Shown piece by piece: positions 1-7,221 of a stretch of 24,084 nt of DNA. Numbering within the stretch: the stretch's first letter is position 1; each line of letters begins with the position of its first letter. Both the position numbers and the translations under genes were made by a program. The notes below the pieces were generated by a model that searched no databases, was not told where the DNA came from, and was given only the letters and a program-made list of their open reading frames with translations. The stretch is from Deltaproteobacteria bacterium. Its GTDB lineage: Bacteria > Desulfobacterota > Desulfobacteria > Desulfobacterales > JAFDCJ01. The stretch lies in assembly GCA_024277475.1 (NCBI GenBank), contig JAJRVC010000373.1, forward strand, positions 1 through 24,084, read 5' to 3'.

Positions 1-405
1 AGTTGGCTTTATCTGTCTTCAGTTCCTTTCAAGGACATTGGGATGAGAGAAGATCTTGGCGTTACACCGGCGCCGAAGCTTACCGCCGGAGCTTTAAGCG
101 CTGTGCCGATGGTGGTGGGACTTTGGCCGGTTCTCCTTACCGGCATTTACGCCATTAATAAAAGAAAAGAAAAAATTGAAAAGCGGGAGAAAGAACAGGC
201 TGTTGCCGCTGCATTGGAAAAAGCCCATACCGAGGCCGAAGCGAAGCTGTCTGAAGCAATGAAAAAGGCCGAAAAGCAAAAAACGACTGCCATCGAAACC
301 GCCGTCGGTAAAGCCCTTGAAGAAGCGGCCAGAGCATCTGATGAAGACGCCGGCGAAACCGCTGCTGAGGATGCCGGCAAGAAGTCGAGCGAGGAGGATG
401 CCTGA
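1..405 (+). CDS. hmcB: HmcB-like iron-sulfur subunit, C-terminal part only (5' end outside window)
   Basis: The frame is open from the first base, so only the last 134 codons are seen. The fragment has one hydrophobic segment (AVPMVVGLWPVLLTGIYA), followed by a long charged Ala/Glu/Lys-rich tail that looks like a coiled coil and ends in an acidic stretch. No ferredoxin cysteines fall in this part. HmcB proteins are periplasmic multi-[4Fe-4S] subunits anchored by a C-terminal membrane helix, which fits the visible end. The identity rests mainly on the next genes, which follow the HmcC-D-E-F order. The stop codon overlaps the start of hmcC by one base (TGATG), and the hmcC ribosome binding site (GAGGAGG at 391-397) lies inside this gene, so the two are translationally coupled. 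A paralogous Nhc- or Ohc-type complex remains possible because the cytochrome subunit is not visible. Confidence 0.75.
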   Translation, partial: SWLYLSSVPFKDIGMREDLGVTPAPKLTAGALSAVPMVVGLWPVLLTGIYAINKRKEKIEKREKEQAVAAALEKAHTEAEAKLSEAMKKAEKQKTTAIETAVGKALEEAARASDEDAGETAAEDAGKKSSEEDA

Positions 406-1577
406 TGTCTGATGAAGCCACAACCACCGGCAAATCTTATTTGACGCCGTTTAATGTTATTGCCGGGATCATCGTTATTACAGGTCTTTTTGTTACCGTG
501 ATACGATTTACCAGAGGATTGGGCGCCGTCACCAATCTTTCTGATTACAACCCATGGGGTATCTGGATCGGTTTTGATCTGCTGGTTGGCGTTGCCCTGG
601 CGGCCGGCGGGTTCGTCACTTCTGCCGCCGTTTATATCTTCGGCATGAAGAAGTACCATTCAGCGGTCAGACCTGCCATCCTGACCGGGTTTTTAGGCTA
701 CGCCATGGTTGTTGTGGCGCTGAACTATGATGTGGGCAGACCCTGGCGCCTACCCTACCCCTTTATCATGCAGCAGGGAACCACATCTCTCCTGTTTGAA
801 GTAGCCGCCTGCGTGGCCCTGTACCTCACGGTCTTGTTTGTTGAATTTTCACCAGCGGCTCTGGAATGGCTTGGTCTGAAAAGAGCGCGCAACATTATTA
901 TCAAACTAACGCTTTTGCTCACCATCTTCGGAGTGGTTCTTTCGACACTGCATCAGTCCTCGCTGGGGGCACTGTTTCTAATTGCACCATCAAAACTGCA
1001 CCCGCTCTGGTACTCACCGTATATCCCGGTGTTTTTCTTTGTGTCCGCCATCATTGCAGGTCTTTCCATGGTGATTTTTGAAAGTACGCTGTCTCATCAC
1101 TATTTTGCAGATAAAATGGATGAGGCTCATTTAAAGCAAAAAGATGATATCGCATTGGGTTTCGGCAAAGCGGCCTCCTTCGTTCTCGCCGGTTATTTCA
1201 TCATCAAGGTGATCGGGATATCCGAGGGCAACAACTGGCACCTGCTGGGCACCTCTTATGGCATCTGGTTCCTGGTGGAATTACTGGGATTTGTGGCCCT
1301 GCCTTGCTTTTGCTATGCCATCGGTGTGCGTGAGAAGAACCTGAAAATAATCAAATGGACGGCTGTGTGGACCGTACTCGGCATCATCCTCAATCGGCTG
1401 AATGTTGGCCTGATTGCCTTTAACTGGCATCTGCCGTCGAGTGAACGATATTTCCCTCACTGGATGGAAATTGCGATTTCCGTTTTCCTGGTGACCGTCG
1501 GATTGATTGTATTTCGCTTTGTCGTTACCCGCATGCCGATTATGTATGCGCACCCGGATTACGAGAAGGAACATTAA
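405..1577 (+). CDS. hmcC: HmcC-like NrfD-family integral membrane subunit
   Basis: This 390-residue protein has about ten hydrophobic segments, the usual layout and length for the NrfD/PsrC/HmcC family. Members sit in the cytoplasmic membrane, bind no cofactor themselves and exchange electrons with menaquinone beside an iron-sulfur partner, here HmcB. A Trp- and Gly-rich stretch in the second helix region (NPWGIWIGFD, about residues 47-56) and the Asp/Arg-containing loop after helix three (DVGRPWR) are typical of the family. The start overlaps the hmcB stop and has a strong GAGGAGG site, so the start is secure. A 260-bp spacer with a strong hairpin follows, which is unusual within an hmc operon. 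Confidence 0.88.
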   Translation: MSDEATTTGKSYLTPFNVIAGIIVITGLFVTVIRFTRGLGAVTNLSDYNPWGIWIGFDLLVGVALAAGGFVTSAAVYIFGMKKYHSAVRPAILTGFLGYAMVVVALNYDVGRPWRLPYPFIMQQGTTSLLFEVAACVALYLTVLFVEFSPAALEWLGLKRARNIIIKLTLLLTIFGVVLSTLHQSSLGALFLIAPSKLHPLWYSPYIPVFFFVSAIIAGLSMVIFESTLSHHYFADKMDEAHLKQKDDIALGFGKAASFVLAGYFIIKVIGISEGNNWHLLGTSYGIWFLVELLGFVALPCFCYAIGVREKNLKIIKWTAVWTVLGIILNRLNVGLIAFNWHLPSSERYFPHWMEIAISVFLVTVGLIVFRFVVTRMPIMYAHPDYEKEH

Positions 1578-1589
1578 ATACAGATATCG

Positions 1590-1734
1590 TTGATTGGTTG
1601 ATCGGTTAAGTGGTTGTAAATATGGGTTTATCCCATATTTGCAAAATAATTGGAGACTTCATGTTTCAAAAGAAAGGACAATTAGGACACAGAAATTTAC
1701 CTGATCAACCATTCAACCAGTAAACTATTCAATG
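1590..1734. repeat. Inverted pair of 7/8-nt tandem arrays in the hmcC-hmcD spacer
   Basis: The left array (1590-1617) consists of four 7-nt units related to GTTGATC. The right array (1703-1734) consists of 8-nt units such as GATCAACC and ATTCAACC, in the opposite orientation. The two arms are partly complementary (GATTGGTTGATC against GATCAACCATTC). They enclose about 85 bp holding the hairpin listed separately. No gene is seen in the rest of the 1578-1837 gap apart from the region just before hmcD. Confidence 0.6.
1614..1644 (+). promoter_or_regulatory. Strong hairpin after hmcC (attenuator, processing or stabiliser site)
   Basis: AAATATGGG (1618-1626) and CCCATATTT (1632-1640) form a perfect 9-bp stem with a 5-nt loop. 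With one G-T pair and three more matches the stem reaches 13 bp (1614-1626 with 1632-1644). No T-run follows, so a classical intrinsic terminator is unlikely. Its place between hmcC and hmcD suggests an effect on mRNA stability or on the dosage of downstream subunits; this is inference. Confidence 0.55.
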
Positions 1735-1837
1735 AGGTCTGGAATAACATATAAAATATGACGAATAACTTAATGCTGCTATCGTCTAATGGACTCGGCT
1801 TTAATTAATAAATTGAACAACATTACAGGGTGACAAG

Positions 1838-1975
1838 ATGGAAGGGACTATACATACTTTACAAGACTATATGCTCCACACGGAAAGCATCACCTACCTT
1901 TTAATCATAGGAGCGCTTGTCGGTATTACCTTTTTCTATCGTTTTCTCACAGAAAGAGATGATGATGAAAAGTGA
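1838..1975 (+). CDS. hmcD: HmcD-like small single-helix membrane subunit
   Basis: This 45-codon gene sits exactly where hmcD lies in Desulfovibrio, between hmcC and hmcE. The product has one hydrophobic helix (YLLIIGALVGITFFYRF, residues 20-36) and a short acidic C-terminus (ERDDDEK). HmcD of Desulfovibrio vulgaris is similarly tiny, about 47 residues, of unknown function and thought to be a small membrane component of the complex. An AGGGTGA stretch 4-10 nt upstream of the ATG can serve as ribosome binding site. The call rests on position, size and topology; the sequence has no catalytic motif. Confidence 0.72.
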   Translation: MEGTIHTLQDYMLHTESITYLLIIGALVGITFFYRFLTERDDDEK

Positions 1976-2310
1976 TTCTTGAAGGGGGAGTCGGGAATGC
2001 GGAATTCGGAACGTTAAAGCATGATGTGGCCGCAAAAAGGCACAAAAAACACGAAAATAAAATTTTGCACTTAATAATTTCAATAGGTTATAAGATCAAA
2101 ATTCGATAATTTTAACTTTTTACGAGATTATCAAGCATGGTGCAGAGGAATTTGAATGCGGAATGCGAATTGATCGTATTGATGTGGTGTAACGTATGTT
2201 CTCCGCGCAATCGGTCTGGGCCGGGGAATGCGGTTTGCGGATTTGTAAAAAATAATATTTGAAATCATTGAATGAAAAAAGCCAGTATTATAGAGTTTAA
2301 GGAGTAACCC
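1976..2310. repeat. 335-bp hmcD-hmcE spacer with three short heptad arrays
   Basis: No gene is seen here. Three small arrays with 7-nt period share the unit GGAATGC or a variant: 1994-2014 (three units), 2154-2167 (two identical units in phase GAATGCG) and 2225-2245 (three units). All have the same orientation. The rest is AT-rich without recognisable structure. The hmcE ribosome binding site (AAGGAGT) lies at the end. Confidence 0.55.
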
Positions 2311-2988
2311 ATGTATGAATTTGTTACCGGCCCTCTGGCCTGGTTGTCATTTGCCATCTTTTTTATCGGGCTGATCGTACGTACGGTGCTGTACATCAAA
2401 GGGCTCGACTGGAGACTTGACCGCGTGACCTATTCGGTCAATACCTCTTATGGGATTAAAGGTGCCGTACGTTCTATTGTCTTCTGGTTGTTTCCCTGGG
2501 CGACCCACAGCTATCGAAACAATGCCTGGTTTACTTTATGGCTATTTTTAATGCATATCGGTCTGTTGATCACCCCCGTATTCCTGCTGGGACACAACAT
2601 TCTGCTGAGAGAACGATTGGGGTTCAGCCTCTGGACCCTACCGGAAGGGGTGTCGGATGTGCTGACGATCCTTGTAATCGTCGCCGTGGTTTTTTTGATT
2701 TTGCGCCGCATCGCTCTGCCGGAAGTCAGACTCATTACGACGGCATATGATTACTTGATGATTGCCATTGCCGCAGCCCCTTCTATTACCGGGTTTATAG
2801 CCTCTCACGGGGCATCGAATTATAATTTCTGGATCATTAGCCACGTCATTTGCGGTGAGATCGTTCTGGTGTCGATACCGTTCACAAAGCTTTCGCATTT
2901 TATTCTTTTTTTCCTTTCCAGAGCACAGCTCGGCATGGACTACGGAATCAAACGAGGCGGCATGAAAAACAAGGGTATGGCGTGGTAG
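2311..2988 (+). CDS. hmcE: HmcE-like b-type cytochrome subunit (DsrM/NarI-like)
   Basis: The product is a 225-residue membrane protein, close to the length of Desulfovibrio HmcE. It has an N-terminal helix and further helices around residues 73-97, 115-133, 146-164 and 173-203. HmcE, DsrM and NarI bind b hemes and move electrons between quinone and a cytoplasmic iron-sulfur partner, here HmcF. Histidines at 66, 82, 95, 166, 178 and 196 are available as ligands. The H178-H196 spacing of 18 equals that of the C-terminal heme ligands in NarI. The start has a good AAGGAGT site. The gene stands 335 bp after hmcD and 323 bp before hmcF. The exact heme ligands cannot be fixed from one sequence. Confidence 0.85.
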   Translation: MYEFVTGPLAWLSFAIFFIGLIVRTVLYIKGLDWRLDRVTYSVNTSYGIKGAVRSIVFWLFPWATHSYRNNAWFTLWLFLMHIGLLITPVFLLGHNILLRERLGFSLWTLPEGVSDVLTILVIVAVVFLILRRIALPEVRLITTAYDYLMIAIAAAPSITGFIASHGASNYNFWIISHVICGEIVLVSIPFTKLSHFILFFLSRAQLGMDYGIKRGGMKNKGMAW

Positions 2989-3311
2989 GGGGAAAGTTCA
3001 AATGACGAATGTCGAATTATGGAAGTCGCTTCGCTCCATCAATTCAATATATTGGGGATATCTACTTTGTAGGCCTAAACGATGAATCCTATGCGCAAGG
3101 GCAGCGAAATGGATAGCCTGCTAATATTATTTAAACAATAAGATCGTTTTCTATAGATCAGTAGTCAGTAGAAGGATCAATACATTGATAACAGCAGATA
3201 TCGTTGTTTGGTTGAATCGTTGATTAGTTAAATGGAAAAAAATATTTTGCCACAAAATGCAAAAAATTCATTTGTAAAAAACTGAGGGCCTAATTCAAAG
3301 GACATAGAACC
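2989..3311. repeat. 323-bp hmcE-hmcF spacer with heptad and octad arrays
   Basis: No gene is seen. An array of four degenerate 7-nt units of the type AATGACG lies at 3001-3028. An array of four 8-nt units of the type GTTGATTA lies at 3203-3234. The segment 3195-3215 repeats 1581-1601 with one mismatch in 21 bases, so the spacers after hmcC and after hmcE share a sequence. The hmcF ribosome binding site (AAAGGAC) is at the 3' end. Confidence 0.55.
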
Positions 3312-4697
3312 ATGCCGGAAGGAATACTTTGCAATAAAAAAAACGTAAACACAAAAGAAGAACTGCATGCACTTTTGGCGGATAAAAGCGGCAAACAATA
3401 TTATGAGGAAATGGACCACCTGGATGTGGATCGCAAAAAATTGTGGGGCACGATCCAAAAAACCTTCAAGTCACGCTTGAAAACCTGGCTTGAAATATGT
3501 TCGCACTGCGGCTTGTGTGCCGAAAGCTGTTTTTATTATCTTGCGAACAACAAAGACCCCAAACAGGTCCCTTCTTATAAAATTCAATCCACACTGGGTC
3601 AGATTATCAAACGCAAGGGGAATGTGGATAATGCCTTTTTGCAGGAATGCATGGATACATCTTACGCGAAATGCACCTGCTGTACGCGATGCGGTGTATA
3701 CTGCCCATTTGGGATCGATACCGGCATCATGTTCAGTTATCTTCGCGGTTTGTTGTTTGCCCAGGGATTTGTGCCCTGGGAGATGAAGATCGGTTCCGGA
3801 ATGCATCGGGTATACAGGGCCCAGATGGATATCACCTCGGAGGACTGGGTGGATACCTGCGAATGGATGGCTGAAGAATATGAAGATGACTGGCCGGGAT
3901 TAACCATCCCCGTTGATAAAAAAAATGCCGATATCATGTATACCGTCAACGCCAGGGAACCCAAACATTATCCGGAAGATATCGCTGAGGCTGCAATTTT
4001 GTTTCATGTGGCCGGTGAAAACTGGACGGTCCCCAGTGAAGGCTGGGAGGAAACCAGCCTGGCCATGTTCGGCGGTGACTGGGAAGCCTGCAAGATGCAG
4101 GTTGAGTCGGTATATAATGCCATGGATCGGCTAAAACCTAAACGAATGGTGGTAACCGAATGCGGGCATGCCTATCGGGCGACGGTCATTGAGGGGCCTT
4201 ACTGGGCCGGTCTTAAAACCGGGAAAACGCCGGTTGAAAGTTTCCATTACGTCGAATGGGTAGCGGAGGCCCTTCGAACCGGAAAATTAAAAATAGATCC
4301 TTCCAAAAAAATCAAGGAACCGGTGACCTATCAGGATTCCTGCAACTATGTACGCAACGCCGGCCTTGCCGACATCGGCAGGGAAATCATGAGCTATATT
4401 GCCGAGGATTTCAGGGAAATGATACCCAACAGGGAGCATAATTTCTGCTGCGGCGGCGGCGGCGGCCTTAACGGTATCGGCCGGTATCGCCAACAGCGCA
4501 ATATCGGTCTGAAAATCAAACGGGATCAGATTCTGGCCACAGGTGCCAAGCTGGTCATCGCACCCTGTCACAATTGCTGGGATGCGATCAGGGATCTGGA
4601 GGAGATCTACAAAATTGGAATCCGGTGGTCCTTTTTGAAACCGCTGCTGGTCAATATGATCGAAGTGCCGGAACATTTGAAGCCGAAAGAGGATTAG
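3312..4697 (+). CDS. hmcF: HmcF-like HdrD/DsrK-family iron-sulfur protein
   Basis: This 461-residue soluble protein has the size expected for HmcF. Two ferredoxin-type cysteine sets are visible: C63, C66, C69, C73 and C121, C124, C127, C131, with an extra C123. Two CCG-type cysteine regions follow: C284, and C344...C379-C380...C419-x-x-C422. The second matches the noncubane [4Fe-4S] site of heterodisulfide reductase HdrB/D. The protein is therefore expected to receive electrons from the HmcE hemes on the cytoplasmic face and to reduce or oxidise a disulfide/thiol or ferredoxin-type partner; the true partner of HmcF is unknown. The AAAGGAC site supports the start. The paralogs TmcB and DsrK share the fold, but the HmcC-D-E-F gene order favours HmcF. 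Confidence 0.88.
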   Translation: MPEGILCNKKNVNTKEELHALLADKSGKQYYEEMDHLDVDRKKLWGTIQKTFKSRLKTWLEICSHCGLCAESCFYYLANNKDPKQVPSYKIQSTLGQIIKRKGNVDNAFLQECMDTSYAKCTCCTRCGVYCPFGIDTGIMFSYLRGLLFAQGFVPWEMKIGSGMHRVYRAQMDITSEDWVDTCEWMAEEYEDDWPGLTIPVDKKNADIMYTVNAREPKHYPEDIAEAAILFHVAGENWTVPSEGWEETSLAMFGGDWEACKMQVESVYNAMDRLKPKRMVVTECGHAYRATVIEGPYWAGLKTGKTPVESFHYVEWVAEALRTGKLKIDPSKKIKEPVTYQDSCNYVRNAGLADIGREIMSYIAEDFREMIPNREHNFCCGGGGGLNGIGRYRQQRNIGLKIKRDQILATGAKLVIAPCHNCWDAIRDLEEIYKIGIRWSFLKPLLVNMIEVPEHLKPKED

Positions 4698-4704
4698 CTT
4701 TAGG

Positions 4705-4907
4705 CGTTCACGGGTTCAAAGGTTCAAGGTTCCATTCTCGTTCTTGGACTGTATTTGGCATGCGTCTTTACGAGAAAAGCGGCAGCTTCGTCAGGCCTAA
4801 TCCAAAATTTGGCGCCAAATTGGCAATTATTTGGCAAAATGAGCATTTTTTACCAGGACTTCGGGTCTTAAATGCCTTCATTGTGCTTAACCCTGAACCT
4901 GTGAACG
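4705..4907. mobile_element. MITE-like palindromic element, about 203 bp
   Basis: The ends are imperfect terminal inverted repeats: 4705-4731 against 4889-4907, with 13 of the outer 14 bases complementary (CGTTCACGGGTTCA against CGTTCACAGGTTCA); the left arm holds one extra GGTTCA unit. Both arms are 7-nt-period arrays. The interior carries a perfect 16-bp palindrome, AATTTGGCGCCAAATT, at 4806-4821. There is no transposase and no clear target duplication. It fills the gap between hmcF and the next gene, and that gene's first in-frame start follows only 17 bp after the right end. Similar dispersed elements are expected elsewhere in the genome, but this was not checked. Confidence 0.5.
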
Positions 4908-4923
4908 GTTTCGGTATTTCTAA

Positions 4924-5454
4924 ATGAATCAAATCACCCTGCAAGGCGACGGGTCTATAATTGAAAGCAATAAAATTGTCCCGCACGACTCATTGATGAT
5001 GCTTGGCTGCCGGGTTGAACTGGGGCAGGGATACACCTTGAGAAGCTTCTTTCGGATGTTTGAAAAATATGCATTGCTCGTAAAACTGGATGCGTTTGTC
5101 GCCGATTGCATCCAGCGTTACCTGAGATGTCCCAAGGCCCATTGCAGCAGGGATGACATTGATCATCTTAAGTTTTACAAAACCGTTGAGATGATAGGAT
5201 TTCCCGGCAAACCGCGTTTGGAAATATACCACACGCTTTGTGGGATCTGCGGTACGGAAACCCTGGAAATTAAAAATTTTCATCTGGCAAACCTTCTGGA
5301 TATACCCCTTAAGCTCGGCACCCTGAAGCACATTGTATTCGGTGATAAGGTCGACGTCTTTGAGTTCGACACGGTATTCAACCTGTTTGAATTTATCGGG
5401 GGAATCATCTGGGAACTGAGTTTTCAAGGAACTCCTAAAAAGTGCGCTTTATAA
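4924..5454 (+). CDS. Conserved-looking cysteine-containing protein of unknown function
   Basis: The family is not recognised with certainty. The 176-residue product looks like a soluble globular protein with seven cysteines, including RCPKAHC (C69, C74) and LCGICG (C106, C109). These could hold a metal or form disulfides, but no named motif is matched. Amino-acid composition and dense protein-like segments favour this strand over the antisense frame at 4990-5427. It ends 10 bp before the Usp gene, so the two are probably co-transcribed. The start is uncertain: a stop codon lies directly before the ATG at 4924, no good ribosome binding site is visible, and a palindromic element ends 17 bp upstream. 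The ATGs at 4996 and 4999 are alternatives. Position behind hmcF suggests a role linked to the Hmc complex; this is inference. Confidence 0.65.
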   Translation: MNQITLQGDGSIIESNKIVPHDSLMMLGCRVELGQGYTLRSFFRMFEKYALLVKLDAFVADCIQRYLRCPKAHCSRDDIDHLKFYKTVEMIGFPGKPRLEIYHTLCGICGTETLEIKNFHLANLLDIPLKLGTLKHIVFGDKVDVFEFDTVFNLFEFIGGIIWELSFQGTPKKCAL

Positions 5455-5464
5455 GGAGATGGCC

Positions 5465-6394
5465 ATGTTTAAAAAATTGTTGTTTGCGACTACGGCATCG
5501 CCCACTTGTGATAATGCAGCCAAAGTGGCTTTTGATCTGGAATTGAAATGGGATGCAAAGCTTATTATCCTTCACGTGTTCGGAGTTCCCAGTCGCGGTT
5601 ACAGTCCTTTTGTGACCGATGCCAGAACCGGTCAAGCTGAAGAGCCGGACGCCGACTACCAGTACTGGGTCAAAGAAGAAATGAAGAATACCTATGGGGA
5701 GCTGCTAAAAGACAGCGAAAACAACGAGATAAAAGCGGTTGTATGGACACCGCACAGGGAAATTCTGCGGATGGCCCGCAAGGAAGAAGTCGATATGATC
5801 ATTATGGGCGCCCACACAAGGCAGGAAGACGTGGGCGCAACCCGTTACCGGGCGATTGCCGGCAGCACAATGCAGAAAGTGGCCAAAGCGGCCCGGTGTC
5901 CTGTTGTGATCATCAGCCGGCCCTGTACGACCTGCTGGAAACTGTTTTCAAATATTGTCGTTGGAATCGATTTTACCAAAGCATCCCGGTACGCATTTCT
6001 ATGGGCTTACAAATTAGCCAAAGAGGTCGGTGCCAAACTTCATATTTTCCATGCCTGTGACATCGGTTCCGGTAATTTCGGCGAAATCCAGGGCCAAAAT
6101 GAGATTGAGCAGGAGATCGCGGCAGCCGGGAAAAAGATCGAAGCCACATATATTTCAAAGATGAAGGACTACGATAATTACGACATTGAGGTATGGGAAG
6201 GAATTCCTTATGTGGAGATTTTAAAATTTTCCCGCGAAAAGCAGGGGGATCTGATCGTCATGGCGCACCACACTAGGGATGTTGATCCGGAGCAAGCCCT
6301 GCTGGGCAGCACGGTGGAGCAAGTCGTACTCAGGGCCGCCTGTCCGGTGGCGAGCGTGAACCATCCGGATAAAGTGATCGATGTGGATGCGTGA
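5465..6394 (+). CDS. Universal stress protein with two UspA domains
   Basis: The 309-residue protein is a tandem UspA fold. Domain 1 spans about residues 1-152 and ends in GSTMQKVAKAARCPVVII. Domain 2 spans about 162-298 and ends in GSTVEQVVLRAACPVAS. Both have the family's C-terminal GST followed by a helix and a CPV strand. The usual nucleotide-binding pattern G-x2-G-x9-G-S/T is imperfect: domain 2 has Ala266 at the first Gly (MAHHT), and domain 1 lacks a Gly three residues after G115, so ATP binding is doubtful. C154 and C157 form a CxxC in the linker. The ATG at 5459 touches the GGAG site, while the one at 5465 lies six bases after it, so 5465 is taken as start. Usp proteins often accompany anaerobic energy metabolism genes. 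Confidence 0.85.
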   Translation: MFKKLLFATTASPTCDNAAKVAFDLELKWDAKLIILHVFGVPSRGYSPFVTDARTGQAEEPDADYQYWVKEEMKNTYGELLKDSENNEIKAVVWTPHREILRMARKEEVDMIIMGAHTRQEDVGATRYRAIAGSTMQKVAKAARCPVVIISRPCTTCWKLFSNIVVGIDFTKASRYAFLWAYKLAKEVGAKLHIFHACDIGSGNFGEIQGQNEIEQEIAAAGKKIEATYISKMKDYDNYDIEVWEGIPYVEILKFSREKQGDLIVMAHHTRDVDPEQALLGSTVEQVVLRAACPVASVNHPDKVIDVDA

Positions 6395-6490
6395 CGTTAG
6401 ATGACAGAAGACAGAGGTAACCCTATAGTTGGAGCGCCGGGGTAAGAGGATGGGCGTTTAGAAGGCCGGAAGATGGGAGGCTAAGAAGTA

Positions 6491-6520
6491 GCCAACGAAC
6501 AGCAGGCAGTTGGCTTGTTA
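6491..6520 (+). terminator. Possible weak intrinsic terminator after the Usp gene
   Basis: GCCAAC (6491-6496) and GTTGGC (6509-6514) can pair around a 12-nt loop, and a T-rich but interrupted run (TTGTTATTT) follows. The loop is long and the stem only 6 bp, so this is tentative. Confidence 0.3.
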
Positions 6521-6577
6521 TTTATTATTTCCGGCTTATCCGGGTTAGGTGCAAGAAATTCGAGATTAGTTCGCAGA

Positions 6578-6679
6578 TACCCTATACCTTGTGCCCTGTG
6601 CCTCCTGCCCAATATCTTTTAATAACCAGCAACCAGCAGCCAGTGACCCGTGACCAGCGACCAGATACCGGAAACCGAA
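6578..6679. repeat. Two adjoining heptad arrays running into the response-regulator start
   Basis: Five 7-nt units of the type TGCCCTG lie at 6578-6612. After 11 bp, six clear units of the type GACCAGC lie at 6624-6665, and two degenerate ones continue to 6679. The second array includes the GTG at 6650 and the first ten or so codons of the response regulator, so the repeat supplies the apparent N-terminus of that protein. Confidence 0.65.
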
Positions 6680-7066
6680 AAGAAGATTCTTATCGTCGAC
6701 GATGATCTGGATGTTAGAATTTATGTTCGCACGTTGTTTGAAACCAGCGGATATGCGCCGATTGTCACTAGAAACGGAAATGAAGGTCTGCAAAAAGCCA
6801 AAGAGATATTACCTGATCTCATCGTTCTCGATGTGATGATGCCCGAGGCCGGTGGCGTTACCATGTACCGGGAGCTCAAGACCGATCGTGAGTTAAAGGA
6901 TATCCCGGTCATCATGCTGACAGGGATTGGTCAAAAATCGTTTTCCCATTATCTGAAGATGCTCAACCTTAAAGCAAAGGATCCCATACCTCAACCGGAT
7001 GCTCATATGGAAAAACCGCTGGATCATGGAAAACTGCTGGAACTTGCCAAGAGCCTTATAAGCTGA
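6650..7066 (+). CDS. Single-domain response regulator (REC only), Rrf1-like by position
   Basis: The 138-residue product is a receiver domain alone. Acidic residues D17-D19, the phosphoacceptor D61 (LIVLDVMMP), T91 and K122 (EKPLD) are all in place. There is no output domain, so it likely acts by protein contact or as a phosphate relay or sink. The start is odd: the only start-type codon after an in-frame TGA at 6644 is GTG at 6650, inside a heptad repeat, and no ribosome binding site is visible. Residues 1-10 therefore look like translated repeat. In Desulfovibrio the hmc operon is followed by rrf1, also a response regulator; that parallel is suggestive only. The loop around residues 95-118 is longer than usual for a receiver. 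Confidence 0.82.
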   Translation: MTSDQIPETEKKILIVDDDLDVRIYVRTLFETSGYAPIVTRNGNEGLQKAKEILPDLIVLDVMMPEAGGVTMYRELKTDRELKDIPVIMLTGIGQKSFSHYLKMLNLKAKDPIPQPDAHMEKPLDHGKLLELAKSLIS

Positions 7067-7221
7067 GGCAGTCGTTTTACATAATGTCACACTGGGGTAG
7101 CCATGTTCGGATAAATGCCTGCCAATTGAATAATTTCAATAGTCAATTCCGGATCGGCCGGACTAGGGCAGGTTAAATTCCACCAATACTTATAACCCTC
7201 CCCCCATTGAGGTCTGACGTC

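Noticed and set aside
147..659. A long minus-strand frame across the hmcB-hmcC junction.
   Set aside because: It is antisense to two clear membrane-complex genes and its composition follows from their codons.
3022..3042. Possible hairpin in the hmcE-hmcF spacer (ATGGA...TCCAT).
   Set aside because: Only the outer five bases pair; the inner positions do not match, so it is too weak to call.
1..4697. Assignment as Dsr, Qrc or Tmc complex.
   Set aside because: DsrMKJOP and Qrc differ in subunit order and sizes, and Tmc lacks the NrfD-like subunit plus small HmcD. The order B-C-D-E-F and the lengths fit Hmc best, although the missing cytochrome gene leaves Nhc/Ohc relatives possible.
4574..4927. 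A plus-strand frame running from hmcF into the downstream gap.
   Set aside because: The first part is out of frame within hmcF and the rest is the palindromic element.
4990..5427. A 145-codon frame on the minus strand opposite the unknown cysteine protein.
   Set aside because: The plus frame is longer, ends just before the Usp ribosome binding site and fits the direction of all neighbours. The minus frame has no ribosome binding site or motif. Some doubt remains.
6578..6679. CRISPR-like array.
   Set aside because: Units are 7 nt, contiguous and degenerate, with no spacers and no cas genes.
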